DNA of 64,000 nt from UBA5078 sp033721235. GTDB lineage: Bacteria; Pseudomonadota; Gammaproteobacteria; Pseudomonadales; Pseudohongiellaceae. A program made the translations under genes and the position numbers. The notes below the pieces were generated by a model. It searched no databases. It was not told the DNA's origin and was given only the letters and a program-made list of their open reading frames with translations. Shown here piece after piece: positions 8,386-17,414 of this stretch. Every line of letters begins with the position of its first letter. Positions within the stretch are counted from its first letter, which is position 1. The stretch lies in contig JAWWAY010000001.1 in assembly GCA_033721235.1 (NCBI GenBank), positions 186,001 to 250,000 on the forward strand. Direction: 5' to 3'.

Positions 8386-10140
8386 TTAGGCTTTATACAA
8401 AGGCGGTATAGTGTAATCTTGCTCTTTACGCTGCCTTGCCAAGTCTTTGTTGTGCGACTCGCGCAGCTGGGTGATGCGAGCAATTAAAGACTCAATCTGT
8501 GGGCGCAGCGACTTAGCATCATCTTGACTCTGTCCATATAAGGCTTGTTGTATATTCAGGCAAATGTCCTTGATTGTTTGATCACCCGTACGGCTGGCTA
8601 ATTCATCTAAGGTGTGCAAATTCTTGTCGGCGAAATATTGTCGCCCCCAAGCAATGATGGCGAGTCTAAGAGCAGGCAAGTGGTCTGCTTTACTCGCTTT
8701 CACCAGAGCATCATAAGCGCTGCGCTCCTCGCTTTGAGTGATTTCCTTATCGTACATCGGGCTTGCCGACTTAGGCTTAACTGCTTGTTCAATTGGAGCG
8801 CCAGAGCGCGAGGTAAAACGATAATATAGGGCTAATAAGGCGGCGCCGACTGCGGCGACAAGCGCAATCACCCATAACGGTGTTTGGACCGGGCCGCTAA
8901 GCGGAGAATTATCGTCAGCTTCTTGCAGCGTCGTCGTGTCGCTGGCATCGGCACTGCCAATAGTTGTGTCGGGTTCACCAGTAGTGCGCACTGGGCCGAC
9001 ACGAAAGGCCGTATCGGCCACTTCGGCATACTTAATTTCTTCGGTGTCGATATCGAACCAGGGCAAAGTATATCCAGGGATGCGCATAGTGCCCGTTTCG
9101 GTAGGCACCAGCGAGCTTCTCTCGATACGTGCGCCGAGAATATTGCCGTCGATATAGGTACGCTCGATATCGGGTGTCTGGGGGTAGATATTAATGGTAT
9201 CAACCTGGTTCTCAGGAAGCGGGGGCAGGGCGGCGCCGTCTAGGCCAAGCGCTTCGACTTTGACAAGTCGGTTGACTGCATCGCCCACGCGCACATTCGT
9301 AAAATCATTATCCCAGTCTTGCTCGATAGTGATTTCGCTTGCTGGCAGCCAGATAGCGTTTTCTGGATAGTCCGCGGGTTTTTCTTTGACCTCAATATTA
9401 TAGCCTTCGGCAAAGGCCGTGATGGTGCGAGTGTTTTGGTTACGGAACACGTAATTGCTGGAACCATCCGTGACTTCCCCGCGGAACATAATGCTAGGAA
9501 GCTCTATGCTGCCGCTGCGTTGCGGGAATAGGGCGTAGTTTTTCTCATAGACACCATAGCGATTGCCATCGATGAGCTTCTCATACTGATTAGGGGTGCC
9601 GATCTGTTGAATCACCGTGTCTGGAATATCCAAGTCCGTGAAGATAGGGTTGCGAATACCACGCTTGGTGTAATACAGACGAATGGTGAACAATAACTGC
9701 TCTTGCACGTAAATGGACTCTTTACTGACCACCGTTTCCAGGTAGATATCTTGGTCCGTAATACTGGTATCGGTCTTAGGCAAGACATTGATTGTAAAGG
9801 CTTGAGTTGTCTCGCCAGCAATCTCTAGACTCGGGACCTCCAGTTCACCCTCGGAGCGGGGGAAGAGAGTTAAATTATAGGTAATCCACGCCTCGGTGCG
9901 ATTATTGATGGCGCGTATTTGGCTGGACGTGCGTGTAGAGACCAGCTCAAAGTTCTCCTGCAGAGGGCTTAGGTCCATAGGCACATTCCCTTGCTGGCCA
10001 TCGACGCGGATGCTCAGCAAGATGGTTTCCCCGCGAACAAGCTCAGTGCGGTCGATGGTGGCCGAGACGGGTTGTGCGATGCTCTGGGTGGCCAATAACG
10101 AAAGGGTTGCGGCCAGCAGATAGGCTAATAGTTTTACCAT
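8386..10140 (-). CDS. batD: BatD-like periplasmic oxygen-tolerance protein
   Basis: A 584-residue protein with a cleavable signal peptide (residues 1-22), a long stretch of beta-rich repeats, and a single C-terminal membrane helix about residue 422 (PLWVIALVAAVGAALL) followed by a basic cytoplasmic tail. This is the architecture of BatD, the last gene of Bat operons, which in Bacteroides and Leptospira relate to aerotolerance. It overlaps batB/C by 7 bases and follows it directly. No enzymatic motif is visible; the assignment rests on architecture and operon position. Confidence 0.88.
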   Translation of the reverse strand: MVKLLAYLLAATLSLLATQSIAQPVSATIDRTELVRGETILLSIRVDGQQGNVPMDLSPLQENFELVSTRTSSQIRAINNRTEAWITYNLTLFPRSEGELEVPSLEIAGETTQAFTINVLPKTDTSITDQDIYLETVVSKESIYVQEQLLFTIRLYYTKRGIRNPIFTDLDIPDTVIQQIGTPNQYEKLIDGNRYGVYEKNYALFPQRSGSIELPSIMFRGEVTDGSSNYVFRNQNTRTITAFAEGYNIEVKEKPADYPENAIWLPASEITIEQDWDNDFTNVRVGDAVNRLVKVEALGLDGAALPPLPENQVDTINIYPQTPDIERTYIDGNILGARIERSSLVPTETGTMRIPGYTLPWFDIDTEEIKYAEVADTAFRVGPVRTTGEPDTTIGSADASDTTTLQEADDNSPLSGPVQTPLWVIALVAAVGAALLALYYRFTSRSGAPIEQAVKPKSASPMYDKEITQSEERSAYDALVKASKADHLPALRLAIIAWGRQYFADKNLHTLDELASRTGDQTIKDICLNIQQALYGQSQDDAKSLRPQIESLIARITQLRESHNKDLARQRKEQDYTIPPLYKA

Positions 10141-11942
10141 ATTTGCTCTTGTGTCCTACGGTTGCCTGCTCGGTTTTGCAGTTGTTGGCGTCGATACTCA
10201 AACTGGAACTTGCGTTGCAGCAATTCGCCCGGGTCGTCATCAATACGGCGCAGCCATTGTTCCAAAGACTCTTGGCTCTCTGCTTCAGAATTGCTCATAT
10301 TAGGCTGCTCAGCCTGATCGTCTTCTTCGGCTTCCTCTTGTTCTTGACCGTCTTGCTGTTCGGATTCTTCCTGTTCTTCCTCTTCGCCTTCCTGCTCTTG
10401 ATCTTCCTGTTCTTGTTGTTGCTCCTGCTGCTGTTCTTCCTCTTCGGAGTCGTCTTGGTTCTCTTGCTGATCGCCTTGTTCTTCTTCCTCGCTACCTTCT
10501 TCGTTCTCTTGGTCTTCCTGTTCCTGTTGTTGCTGCTGTTCTTCTAGCAAGGACTGAACGATTTCTCGGTTTTTAATGGCATCTTCATGGTCAGGTTCGG
10601 TAGCGATGGCGAGATTATAGGAAGCGATGGCCTGCTCAAAAGCACGGGTTTGCGCATAGGCATTGCCTAGATTGTAGTGTGAATCGGCATCGACTATCGG
10701 GCCACTCGTATAGGCTTGTATAGCGCCTTCGTAATCCTGTGCTCTGTAGGCTGCAGCACCTCGCCACTCAGGCGATTCAAATAGGGCGGCGGCCTCTTGC
10801 GCGTTGCCTTGCTCGAAGGCTTCGGCGCCTTGCTGGTCTTTAGTCTTCCACAGGTCTTTCCACTCTATGGCCTCGGCGGGCTGCGACGGCAATAATAACG
10901 AGGAACCCAGAACAACAGTGACCATTAGAATCCAACCGCGTCGGAACATAAGGGCGCAAAATGGCAGCGCTAAAATAAGTAGCCAAGGGCCAGTTTCATA
11001 CCAAATATCAAAGTTCTCATCGACCTCGTTGAGCTCTTCTTCGCCAAAGAAGAGGTCTTCGGCTAGAAGATAATCGATATCAGAGTTGGATAGCTCCATA
11101 TCCGCGTAACGACCGCCGCCCGCTGCCGCCAAGTCACGTAAGGAGCCGGCATCGAGTTTAGGAACGACTACAGCGCCGCTGGCGTCCCTGAGCATATCGC
11201 CGCCAGAGACAGGGATGGTGGCGCCTTCTGTAGTCCCTACGCCCAGTACTGATAGCCTATACCCAGTGCCCGCGAGTAGATCGGATACCGCAGCATGTTC
11301 GCTGCGCTCGACACCATCAGTAATGAGCAGGATAACTCCAGAATTGGTTCCAGCATCGACTAAAAGCTCTTTCGCTTTGCTTACGCCTGCAACGACGTTG
11401 CTGCCGAAAGAAGGCATGATATTGGGGCTTATAGAGGGCACTAAGGCAGTAATGGTCACCGAGTCCTCGGTGAGCGGTGTGACCGTATAGGCCTCGCCAG
11501 CATAGACAATTAGGCCGGTTTGGCCTTCGTAGCGTTGGTTTAATACATCGAGCAATTTACGTTTGCTGACGGTTAGCCTATTGGGGTCGTAGTCCGTCGC
11601 GTACATGGATAGGGACTGGTCATAGACTATAACCAGAGCATCCTGGCGCTCCTGCACAGGCTGAGCAATCTTCTGCCAAACCGGCCCAGCCAAGGCAATG
11701 ATAATGAGCGTCCATAGCGACAGCAGCAGAATCAAGGGCGTGCGCTCGGTGAGAGTCTTAGTATTATCGAGCAAGTGAGCGAGTAGGTCCTTGTCTATGG
11801 CCTTATCCCATGCGCTGGCAGTTTCATTCAAGCGCCACAGATAGGCCACAAGAATAATCGCCGGCAGCAGTGCTAGTAACCACAAGGGGCGTAGAAAATG
11901 AAAGTCCGCCATCATGCTAGCCATAGTCGTTGCTTCGTTCAT
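10134..11942 (-). CDS. BatB/BatC fusion: VWA domain plus TPR protein
   Basis: A 602-residue fusion. The N-terminal part has two membrane helices and a von Willebrand A domain with MIDAS motif YDQSLSMYATD; a third helix follows near residue 315. Then come TPR repeats (SHYNLGNAYAQ and neighbours, about residues 380-460), so BatB and BatC are joined in one chain. From about residue 465 to 550 the chain is almost only Glu, Gln, Asp and Ser, an extremely acidic low-complexity tail, before a short basic C-terminus. TPR and VWA domains imply protein-protein assembly, probably with the MoxR ATPase of this operon. It overlaps batA by 4 bases. Confidence 0.9.
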   Translation of the reverse strand: MNEATTMASMMADFHFLRPLWLLALLPAIILVAYLWRLNETASAWDKAIDKDLLAHLLDNTKTLTERTPLILLLSLWTLIIIALAGPVWQKIAQPVQERQDALVIVYDQSLSMYATDYDPNRLTVSKRKLLDVLNQRYEGQTGLIVYAGEAYTVTPLTEDSVTITALVPSISPNIMPSFGSNVVAGVSKAKELLVDAGTNSGVILLITDGVERSEHAAVSDLLAGTGYRLSVLGVGTTEGATIPVSGGDMLRDASGAVVVPKLDAGSLRDLAAAGGGRYADMELSNSDIDYLLAEDLFFGEEELNEVDENFDIWYETGPWLLILALPFCALMFRRGWILMVTVVLGSSLLLPSQPAEAIEWKDLWKTKDQQGAEAFEQGNAQEAAALFESPEWRGAAAYRAQDYEGAIQAYTSGPIVDADSHYNLGNAYAQTRAFEQAIASYNLAIATEPDHEDAIKNREIVQSLLEEQQQQQEQEDQENEEGSEEEEQGDQQENQDDSEEEEQQQEQQQEQEDQEQEGEEEEQEESEQQDGQEQEEAEEDDQAEQPNMSNSEAESQESLEQWLRRIDDDPGELLQRKFQFEYRRQQLQNRAGNRRTQEQIW

Positions 11943-12979
11943 GATTGGCCCCCTTCGTTAGCCGCTACACTGGCTTTAGATGGTTTAATGGCAAAGGTGA
12001 ACGGCGTGCAAACCAAGGCAAGCAGAAAGCTCAAGATAACCGCAGCGCCCAGTGGCCAATAGAACAGCATATTAATCGGTCTATAGGTTTGTTCGTCTTG
12101 CTCGATTGGCTCTAAAGTGTCGAGTTCCTCGTAGATGGCAACTAGATCTTCCACATTGCGAGCACGGAAATAGCGCCCACCGGTGGCTTCGGCAATCTGA
12201 GTGAGGTTCTCTTCATCCAACTCAGCGGATGGATTAACGGAGCGTGTTCCCTGGAATGAGCGCTGGACGAGTGAGTCAGCCCCCATACCAACCGTATAGA
12301 TGGTAATGCTTTCCTGCGCCGCAAGCTCGCCCGCTTGCAGGGGGGAAATGGCGCCGGCATTGTTCACCCCATCGGTAAGCAAAATAAGGACGCGATTATT
12401 CTCGGGTCTCTCTCGAAGGTGCTTAACGGATAAACCTATGGCATCACCAATTGCGGTAGCCGACTCCTCAATCATGCCTATTTGGAGTTCGTTGATCAGG
12501 GTGGCAACCGTGCTTCTGTCAAAGGTCAGTGGTGTCTGAATATAGGCATTGGCTGCAAACAGAATGAGACCGAGTCTGTCACCGACGCGGCGCTCGGCAA
12601 AGTCGCTGACCACGACTTTCATCACTTCGAAGCGGGAAAGCTGGGTGTTGTTGATGACCATGTCGCGTGCTTCCATAGACCCAGAAACGTCTACCGCAAG
12701 CATAAGATCGCGACCAGTGGAGGGAAGCTGAATGGGCTCGCCGACCCATTGAGGGCGAGTCGCTGCGGTGACCAATAACAACCAAATTAGCGTGCACAGT
12801 AAGAGTTTTAGCACACGCCTAACATCGACTTTATTCGAGTCTGTACTGAGCGAGCTAAGACGGCTGTAAAACGGCACGAATAGGGCAGCGTCCTGGCGGG
12901 CCGCGCGAGAAAAGAAGCGGTACACCAGTAATGGCAACGGAAGCGCTATTAGGGCCCAGGGCCAAGTCAGTTCAAGCAT
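11939..12979 (-). CDS. batA: BatA-like VWA domain protein
   Basis: A 346-residue membrane-anchored VWA protein. Hydrophobic segments lie near residues 5-22 and 58-76, and another near 308-330. The MIDAS motif LAVDVSGSMEARD (about residues 90-102), a conserved Thr in the middle and LLTDGVNNAG form a complete metal-binding site. Such proteins are typical MoxR partners. The gene lies between DUF4381 and the BatB/C fusion with almost no spacing, so the set is one operon. Confidence 0.91.
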   Translation of the reverse strand: MLELTWPWALIALPLPLLVYRFFSRAARQDAALFVPFYSRLSSLSTDSNKVDVRRVLKLLLCTLIWLLLVTAATRPQWVGEPIQLPSTGRDLMLAVDVSGSMEARDMVINNTQLSRFEVMKVVVSDFAERRVGDRLGLILFAANAYIQTPLTFDRSTVATLINELQIGMIEESATAIGDAIGLSVKHLRERPENNRVLILLTDGVNNAGAISPLQAGELAAQESITIYTVGMGADSLVQRSFQGTRSVNPSAELDEENLTQIAEATGGRYFRARNVEDLVAIYEELDTLEPIEQDEQTYRPINMLFYWPLGAAVILSFLLALVCTPFTFAIKPSKASVAANEGGQS

Positions 12980-12980
12980 G

Positions 12981-13541
12981 CTATGAAGTCGCTTTTTCGT
13001 CGGTTGATGTTGAATTACTAGTTTTTGGGGATGCCTTGTCTAAATACAGGCTACTTATCCAGTGATGCGCCATTTTGTACAAGGCATCCGCGTCGATATC
13101 CCATTCTTTGGCAAAGCGCCCTTGGACGATAGCGCTAGCTATGGCGTCATCCATGAGGCTGGCGTCGCCGGCATTGCGTAAGAAGCTCACCCAGTCCTCA
13201 CCGCTTAAACTGGCAATGCGGCCATAGGGATAGTGCTTGAGAGCAACCCTTCGCAGCACAGCATTCACTTCGCTGACATAGTTGAGGGTAAGGGCTGCTT
13301 GCTCATCTTGCTTGTTAGCCAATTGGGCCTTATAGCTTGCCAGGCACTTATCAAGTTCGGCCAAGGCAAAGCGCTTGAGTCGATTCTTGCGTCTAGCAAT
13401 CAAGACTCTTCGAACCACGAAAAAGCTCACAAGCGCCAACACTATCCATAGCATCCACCAGCCCGGTGCCTGGGGAAGCTGACTCACCGGCTCTGGCAGG
13501 TGAATATCGGCCAATTCACTTAAAGGATCTGGGTTGTCCAT
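12981..13541 (-). CDS. DUF4381 domain protein
   Basis: A 186-residue protein with an N-terminal membrane helix (about residues 28-50, WWMLWIVLALVSFFVVRRVL) and a mostly helical soluble part containing YPYGRIASLSGEDWVSFL. DUF4381 is the standard gene between DUF58 and BatA in proteobacterial MoxR-Bat operons; its biochemical function is unknown. Its start overlaps the end of the DUF58 gene by 22 bases, and its end is 1 base from batA. Confidence 0.86.
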   Translation of the reverse strand: MDNPDPLSELADIHLPEPVSQLPQAPGWWMLWIVLALVSFFVVRRVLIARRKNRLKRFALAELDKCLASYKAQLANKQDEQAALTLNYVSEVNAVLRRVALKHYPYGRIASLSGEDWVSFLRNAGDASLMDDAIASAIVQGRFAKEWDIDADALYKMAHHWISSLYLDKASPKTSNSTSTDEKATS

Positions 13542-14509
13542 CGCTTAATTTGCTCTACCACTAATTCGTTAGTTTTGAGGGTAAGAAAAGGAATTTGCAT
13601 CTTCGTAAGTTCTGATTGCAGAGACTCCATACGCTCGGTGAAATTTTGGTGATAAGCCTCACGCGCTTTCTGGCTATAGGTGTTCAGTGTTCCCTTATTT
13701 TTACCATCAGTAATACTATAGTAACCCGGTACTGGGAGGTTCTCTTCCAGCGGGTCATACACGAAGCAGCAGACCACATTATTGTGCTGCGCCAACTGCG
13801 ATAGATACTGCATGGCAGTCTCGTCCAGTGAGGTGAAATCGCTCAAAATATACAGCGTGCTGCCGGGTTTAGTAATGCGTCTGATCTGGCCCAAAGCGCT
13901 GCTAAGGCCCTGACTTTGCTCTTGCTTACGCTTCTTGGCCAAATCAGCAAGATTATTATTGTAAGTATGGATTTGTTTAAGCAGATGCAAGGCGGAGCGG
14001 CGACTACGCTTAGGTCTTATCAAGGAGTGGTCTTCATCAGAAAAGACCAACCCACCGACACGGTCGCCATTATCAATGGCCATCCAGCAAAAGATGGCGG
14101 CTGCCTGAGCCGCAATTACCGATTTAAACGCAACCTGACTGCCAAAGAACATGCTACTGGATTGATCGACAGCAATGATAACGGGGCGCTCGCGTTCTTC
14201 GCGGAACACTTTAGTGAAAGGCTTTCCCGTTCTGGCGGTAACGCGCCAATCGATGGCACGAATATCGTCGCCTTGCTGATACGGGCGAAACTCTTCGAAA
14301 TCGATGCCACGGCCGCGCATTTTGGACATATGCAGGCCCGATATACCTGCTATAGAGCGGCTATAGGGAACGTATTCTACGACCTTCGCAGCATGGCGCT
14401 GAATTAATAGCTGCTCCAAGCTGATAAAAGCGCCCTTGCTTTGGTAAAGCGCCTGATGCTGGTCTACATGATGTGGTGACGTCGACATAGGGTTCTGGTT
14501 TAAGTCCAT
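13520..14509 (-). CDS. DUF58 domain protein (module 2)
   Basis: A 329-residue soluble DUF58 protein with no membrane helix, unlike its module 1 counterpart. The diagnostic core reads GRGIDFEEFRPYQQGDDIR followed by AIDWR, with a VWA-like strand VIIAVDQSSSMFFG retaining DxSxS. It lies directly after the MoxR gene and overlaps DUF4381. The start at 14509 lacks a clear ribosome-binding site; ATG 14488 (MSTSPHHVD) is an alternative. Confidence 0.9.
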   Translation of the reverse strand: MDLNQNPMSTSPHHVDQHQALYQSKGAFISLEQLLIQRHAAKVVEYVPYSRSIAGISGLHMSKMRGRGIDFEEFRPYQQGDDIRAIDWRVTARTGKPFTKVFREERERPVIIAVDQSSSMFFGSQVAFKSVIAAQAAAIFCWMAIDNGDRVGGLVFSDEDHSLIRPKRSRRSALHLLKQIHTYNNNLADLAKKRKQEQSQGLSSALGQIRRITKPGSTLYILSDFTSLDETAMQYLSQLAQHNNVVCCFVYDPLEENLPVPGYYSITDGKNKGTLNTYSQKAREAYHQNFTERMESLQSELTKMQIPFLTLKTNELVVEQIKRWTTQIL

Positions 14510-14570
14510 GCGCTAAAAGCGCGCTGAATGGTTATAAAGGAGGCGGCCAGGCTTTCCGGCGACTCGCGTC

Positions 14571-15530
14571 TTAAGCAGCAGGAACCCTCTCCAAAATAGT
14601 CGTTAGGACCTTATCGGGCGTAATGCCACTCGCCTCAGCCTCGAAGCTTAGAAGGATACGATGTCTCAACACGTCGAAGAAGACGGCCTGTATATCATCG
14701 GGGCTGACAAAGTCTTTGCCCTGAATCCAAGCGTGGGCGCGTGCACATCGATCTAAAGAGATGGTGCCACGAGGGCTGGCGCCGTACTCAAGCCATTTAG
14801 CCAAGTCTTCACCATAGGCCTCAGGGTTACGAGTCGCCATGATCAACTGAATTATATATTCCTCTACGGCAGGGGCCATATGCATGGCGAGTATGTCCTG
14901 ACGAGCGGCGAATAGGCTTTCTTGGCTCACGACAGTCGGCGCTTCCGGCTTCTTGTTCTGTGCCTCATCTCTAACGAGTTGGAGGATCTGACGTTCTGCA
15001 TCCGTAGCCGGGTAGTCGATGGTGACGTGCATAAGGAAACGGTCGAGCTGCGCTTCGGGTAGAGGGTAGGTGCCCTCTTGCTCAATTGGGTTCTGCGTAG
15101 CCATTACTAGGAATAGGGGTGGCAGGGTGAATGACTCTCTACCTACACTCACCTGATGTTCGGCCATGGCCTCGAGCAAAGCGGATTGAACCTTAGCCGG
15201 AGCGCGGTTGATTTCGTCTGCCAACACGAGGTTGTGGAATATTGGGCCTGGTTGGAAGCGGAAAGAGCCGTCTTCTGGTCGATAGATCTCAGTACCGGTG
15301 ATATCGCTGGGAAGAAGGTCTGGCGTAAATTGAATACGGTGAAAGTCGCCTTCGATAGCAACCGAAAGGTCCTTGATAGCCTTTGTCTTAGCAAGACCAG
15401 GCGCACCTTCTACAAGTAAGTGTCCATCTGCGAGTAGGGCAATAAGTAGTCGATCGACTAAGCGTTCTTGCCCGATGATCTGTTGTGTCAGCCAGTTTTT
15501 GAGATCTGTAATTATCGCGTGATGACTCAT
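14571..15530 (-). CDS. MoxR-family AAA+ ATPase (module 2)
   Basis: A 319-residue MoxR ATPase with Walker A GAPGLAKTK, Walker B LVLADEINRAPAKVQ, sensor MATQNPIEQEGTYPLPEAQ and the C-terminal SPRGTISLDR segment. It heads the minus-strand operon MoxR-DUF58-DUF4381-BatA-BatB/C-BatD(-yciH). The ATPase is expected to act on the VWA proteins encoded downstream. It is closer to the canonical MoxR type than the module 1 protein, which has PGMGKTT and VSLAGTF in the same places. Confidence 0.94.
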   Translation of the reverse strand: MSHHAIITDLKNWLTQQIIGQERLVDRLLIALLADGHLLVEGAPGLAKTKAIKDLSVAIEGDFHRIQFTPDLLPSDITGTEIYRPEDGSFRFQPGPIFHNLVLADEINRAPAKVQSALLEAMAEHQVSVGRESFTLPPLFLVMATQNPIEQEGTYPLPEAQLDRFLMHVTIDYPATDAERQILQLVRDEAQNKKPEAPTVVSQESLFAARQDILAMHMAPAVEEYIIQLIMATRNPEAYGEDLAKWLEYGASPRGTISLDRCARAHAWIQGKDFVSPDDIQAVFFDVLRHRILLSFEAEASGITPDKVLTTILERVPAA

Positions 15531-15777
15531 AGTGTATTCTCTGATTCTTCTTGGTTAAATGCTTGATCTTTTTGGGCGAAAGTCAGGGATTGTAACCGTT
15601 TTGAGAGTGATGTCTAGGGAGCAATTGTCTCAGAGTGTGGCATTAAGCTATAGGGTCAAAGCCGCCCTCAAAGACTTGCCGTGCAAACTGGCCTATAATG
15701 GCCGATGATGCGAACCCTATAGGTAAAATGGTCTGTTCTCAGGTGTGTTACTGGGTAAAGCCAAGCTAAGACACAGC

Positions 15778-15999
15778 ATGAAAAAGCTAACAATCGATAT
15801 CAATATACCAGCTGAGCGTTATGAATCACTGTATTCTGGCGCCGTTTCGAATATACAGGCGACCTCTAGAGAGGGTGTTAGCGTTCGCTTCCCAGGAAAG
15901 ATTCTCCAGCGATTCATCGATCATCAAGGAGTGCGCGGCACCTTTGTGATTGAATTTGATGAAAACAATAAATTTAGGACGATAAAGAAAATTGTATAG
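15778..15999 (+). CDS. DUF2835 family small protein
   Basis: A 73-residue protein matching the DUF2835 pattern: a hydrophobic/basic start (MKKLTIDINIPAERY), a central YSGAVSNIQATSREG and the ending FDENNKFRTIKKI. The family is found in gammaproteobacteria and has no known function. ATG 15778 is preferred over an upstream in-frame TTG at 15745, which would add residues unlike the family. The stop codon overlaps the TTG start of pyrD. Confidence 0.75.
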   Translation: MKKLTIDINIPAERYESLYSGAVSNIQATSREGVSVRFPGKILQRFIDHQGVRGTFVIEFDENNKFRTIKKIV

Positions 16000-17011
16000 T
16001 TTACTCAGAAGTCTGCTTTTCTGCCTGCCAGCAGAAGCCTCCCATAGTATTACCTTGCCTCTGCTCGATATTGCAAAGGCCTGTGGTTTGACAAAGCTGC
16101 TAGCGGCAAAGCCCAAGCAAACGACGCCCGTCTCCATAATGGGTTTGGATTTTCCAAATCCCGTGGGTTTGGCAGCGGGGCTCGATAAAAATGCTGATCA
16201 CATCGAAGCGCTTGCCGCCTTGGGTTTTGGCTTTATCGAGGTGGGGACATTGACGCCGAGGCCTCAGCCAGGAAACCCTAAACCGCGCCTGTTCCGGCTC
16301 GAGCCAGAGCAGGCCATTATCAATAGAATGGGCTTTAATAATAAAGGCATTGACCATGCCCTAGCGAGTATCGCTAAGAGCAAATACAAAGGCATTCTTG
16401 GGGTCAATATAGGCAAGAATTTCGATACTCCAGTAGAGAACGCTGCGGATGACTACCTCGAGTGCATGCGCAAGTGTTATTCAGTGGCGAGTTATATCGT
16501 GGTGAATCTTTCTTCGCCTAATACACCAGGGCTTCGCAGTTTACAGTTTGGCGAAGAGTTGAAAAAACTATTGGCATTACTCAAGGCTGAACAGGCTCTA
16601 TTGGCGGAAAAATATAATCGCATAGTGCCTCTGGCGGTTAAGATAGCGCCAGATCTAACAAATGAAGAGATCGGCCTAATTGCGGACGCTTTTCTGGAGT
16701 TTGAGATCGATGCGGTTATCGCGACTAATACATCGCTAGATAGAGACGCAGTAAGTAATAGTGCTTACAGAAGAGAGGCCGGAGGCTTGAGTGGGGCTCC
16801 CATAGTAAAACAATCGACTTACATCATTGCGCAATTGTCTAAGGCTCTGGATGGTAAAATTCCGATAATTGGTGTGGGCGGCATAACGAGCGGCAAGGAC
16901 GCGGCAGATAAAATTGCAGCTGGCGCGAGCCTAGTGCAAGTATACAGCGGTTTTATTTATAAGGGCCCAAAACTCATTCAAGATGCCATCGAGGCTATTG
17001 CCAGTCGTTAG
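15992..17011 (+). CDS. pyrD: Dihydroorotate dehydrogenase (quinone), class 2
   Basis: A 339-residue membrane-associated flavoenzyme that oxidises dihydroorotate to orotate with ubiquinone in pyrimidine synthesis. The N-terminal helical pair typical of class 2 enzymes is present, followed by FPNPVGLAAGLDKN, FIEVGTLTPRPQPGNPKPR, the catalytic-Ser region VNLSSPNTPGLR, and the FMN-phosphate segment IIGVGGITSG. The start is a TTG at 15992, giving MYSLLRSLLF; it overlaps the DUF2835 stop by 8 bases. No better ATG is available upstream in frame. Confidence 0.95.
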   Translation: MYSLLRSLLFCLPAEASHSITLPLLDIAKACGLTKLLAAKPKQTTPVSIMGLDFPNPVGLAAGLDKNADHIEALAALGFGFIEVGTLTPRPQPGNPKPRLFRLEPEQAIINRMGFNNKGIDHALASIAKSKYKGILGVNIGKNFDTPVENAADDYLECMRKCYSVASYIVVNLSSPNTPGLRSLQFGEELKKLLALLKAEQALLAEKYNRIVPLAVKIAPDLTNEEIGLIADAFLEFEIDAVIATNTSLDRDAVSNSAYRREAGGLSGAPIVKQSTYIIAQLSKALDGKIPIIGVGGITSGKDAADKIAAGASLVQVYSGFIYKGPKLIQDAIEAIASR

Positions 17012-17012
17012 A

Positions 17013-17288
17013 ATGAAAGAACTCTATTTATACACTACCCTAGGGTGTCATTTGTGCGAGGACGCTGAGAAAATTTTGCAGTCAGTGCTGAGCCATTTGC
17101 GTATGCGCGATGGTTTGAGTGAAGACGCTCTGCAATTAGTTCCAGTAGAAATAAGCGAAGACGAGAATTTAGTGGAGGCCTATGGCCTTCGTATTCCCGT
17201 CATACGTTTCTCTCATTCTAGCAATGAGTTGGCGTGGCCTTTCAGTGCAGAGGAGGCATTTACTTTTGTGTCCGAGAATTGGATATAG
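17013..17288 (+). CDS. Glutaredoxin-family (DUF836) protein
   Basis: A 91-residue thioredoxin-fold protein starting MKELYLYTTLGCHLCEDAEK. The CxxC site is C12-H-L-C15, the pattern of the DUF836/glutaredoxin-like family often found beside pyrD in Pseudomonas relatives. A cis-Pro equivalent is visible in LRIPVIRF. ATG 17013 immediately follows the pyrD stop. The substrate is unknown; reduction of protein disulfides or glutathione mixed disulfides is inferred from the fold. Confidence 0.85.
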   Translation: MKELYLYTTLGCHLCEDAEKILQSVLSHLRMRDGLSEDALQLVPVEISEDENLVEAYGLRIPVIRFSHSSNELAWPFSAEEAFTFVSENWI

Positions 17289-17327
17289 CGAATCACTTCG
17301 CTACCACCTATAACCGCTGTTAGGTGA
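17286..17327 (+). other. Two consecutive small stem-loops after the glutaredoxin-like gene
   Basis: TAGCGAA/TTCGCTA (17286-17303) forms a 7-bp stem over the stop codon, and CACCTA/TAGGTG (17306-17327) a 6-bp stem with a 10-base loop. Neither is followed by a T run, so a simple intrinsic terminator is uncertain; they may protect the 3' end of the pyrD transcript. Confidence 0.35.
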
Positions 17328-17414
17328 GGGGAGTGTTTGGCGAGTTTTCAATATTGGCTGCAGGGTTCATTTCTTGAATTTTTGTGAGTTGGGTTTCTGT
17401 GTCTACTGGACACC

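Noticed and set aside
10074..10547. Plus-strand open frame of 157 codons, Leu/Phe-rich, like a membrane protein
   Set aside because: It is antisense to the Glu/Gln-rich tail of the BatB/C gene; GAA/CAG-type codons read backwards give Leu/Phe. No ribosome-binding site.
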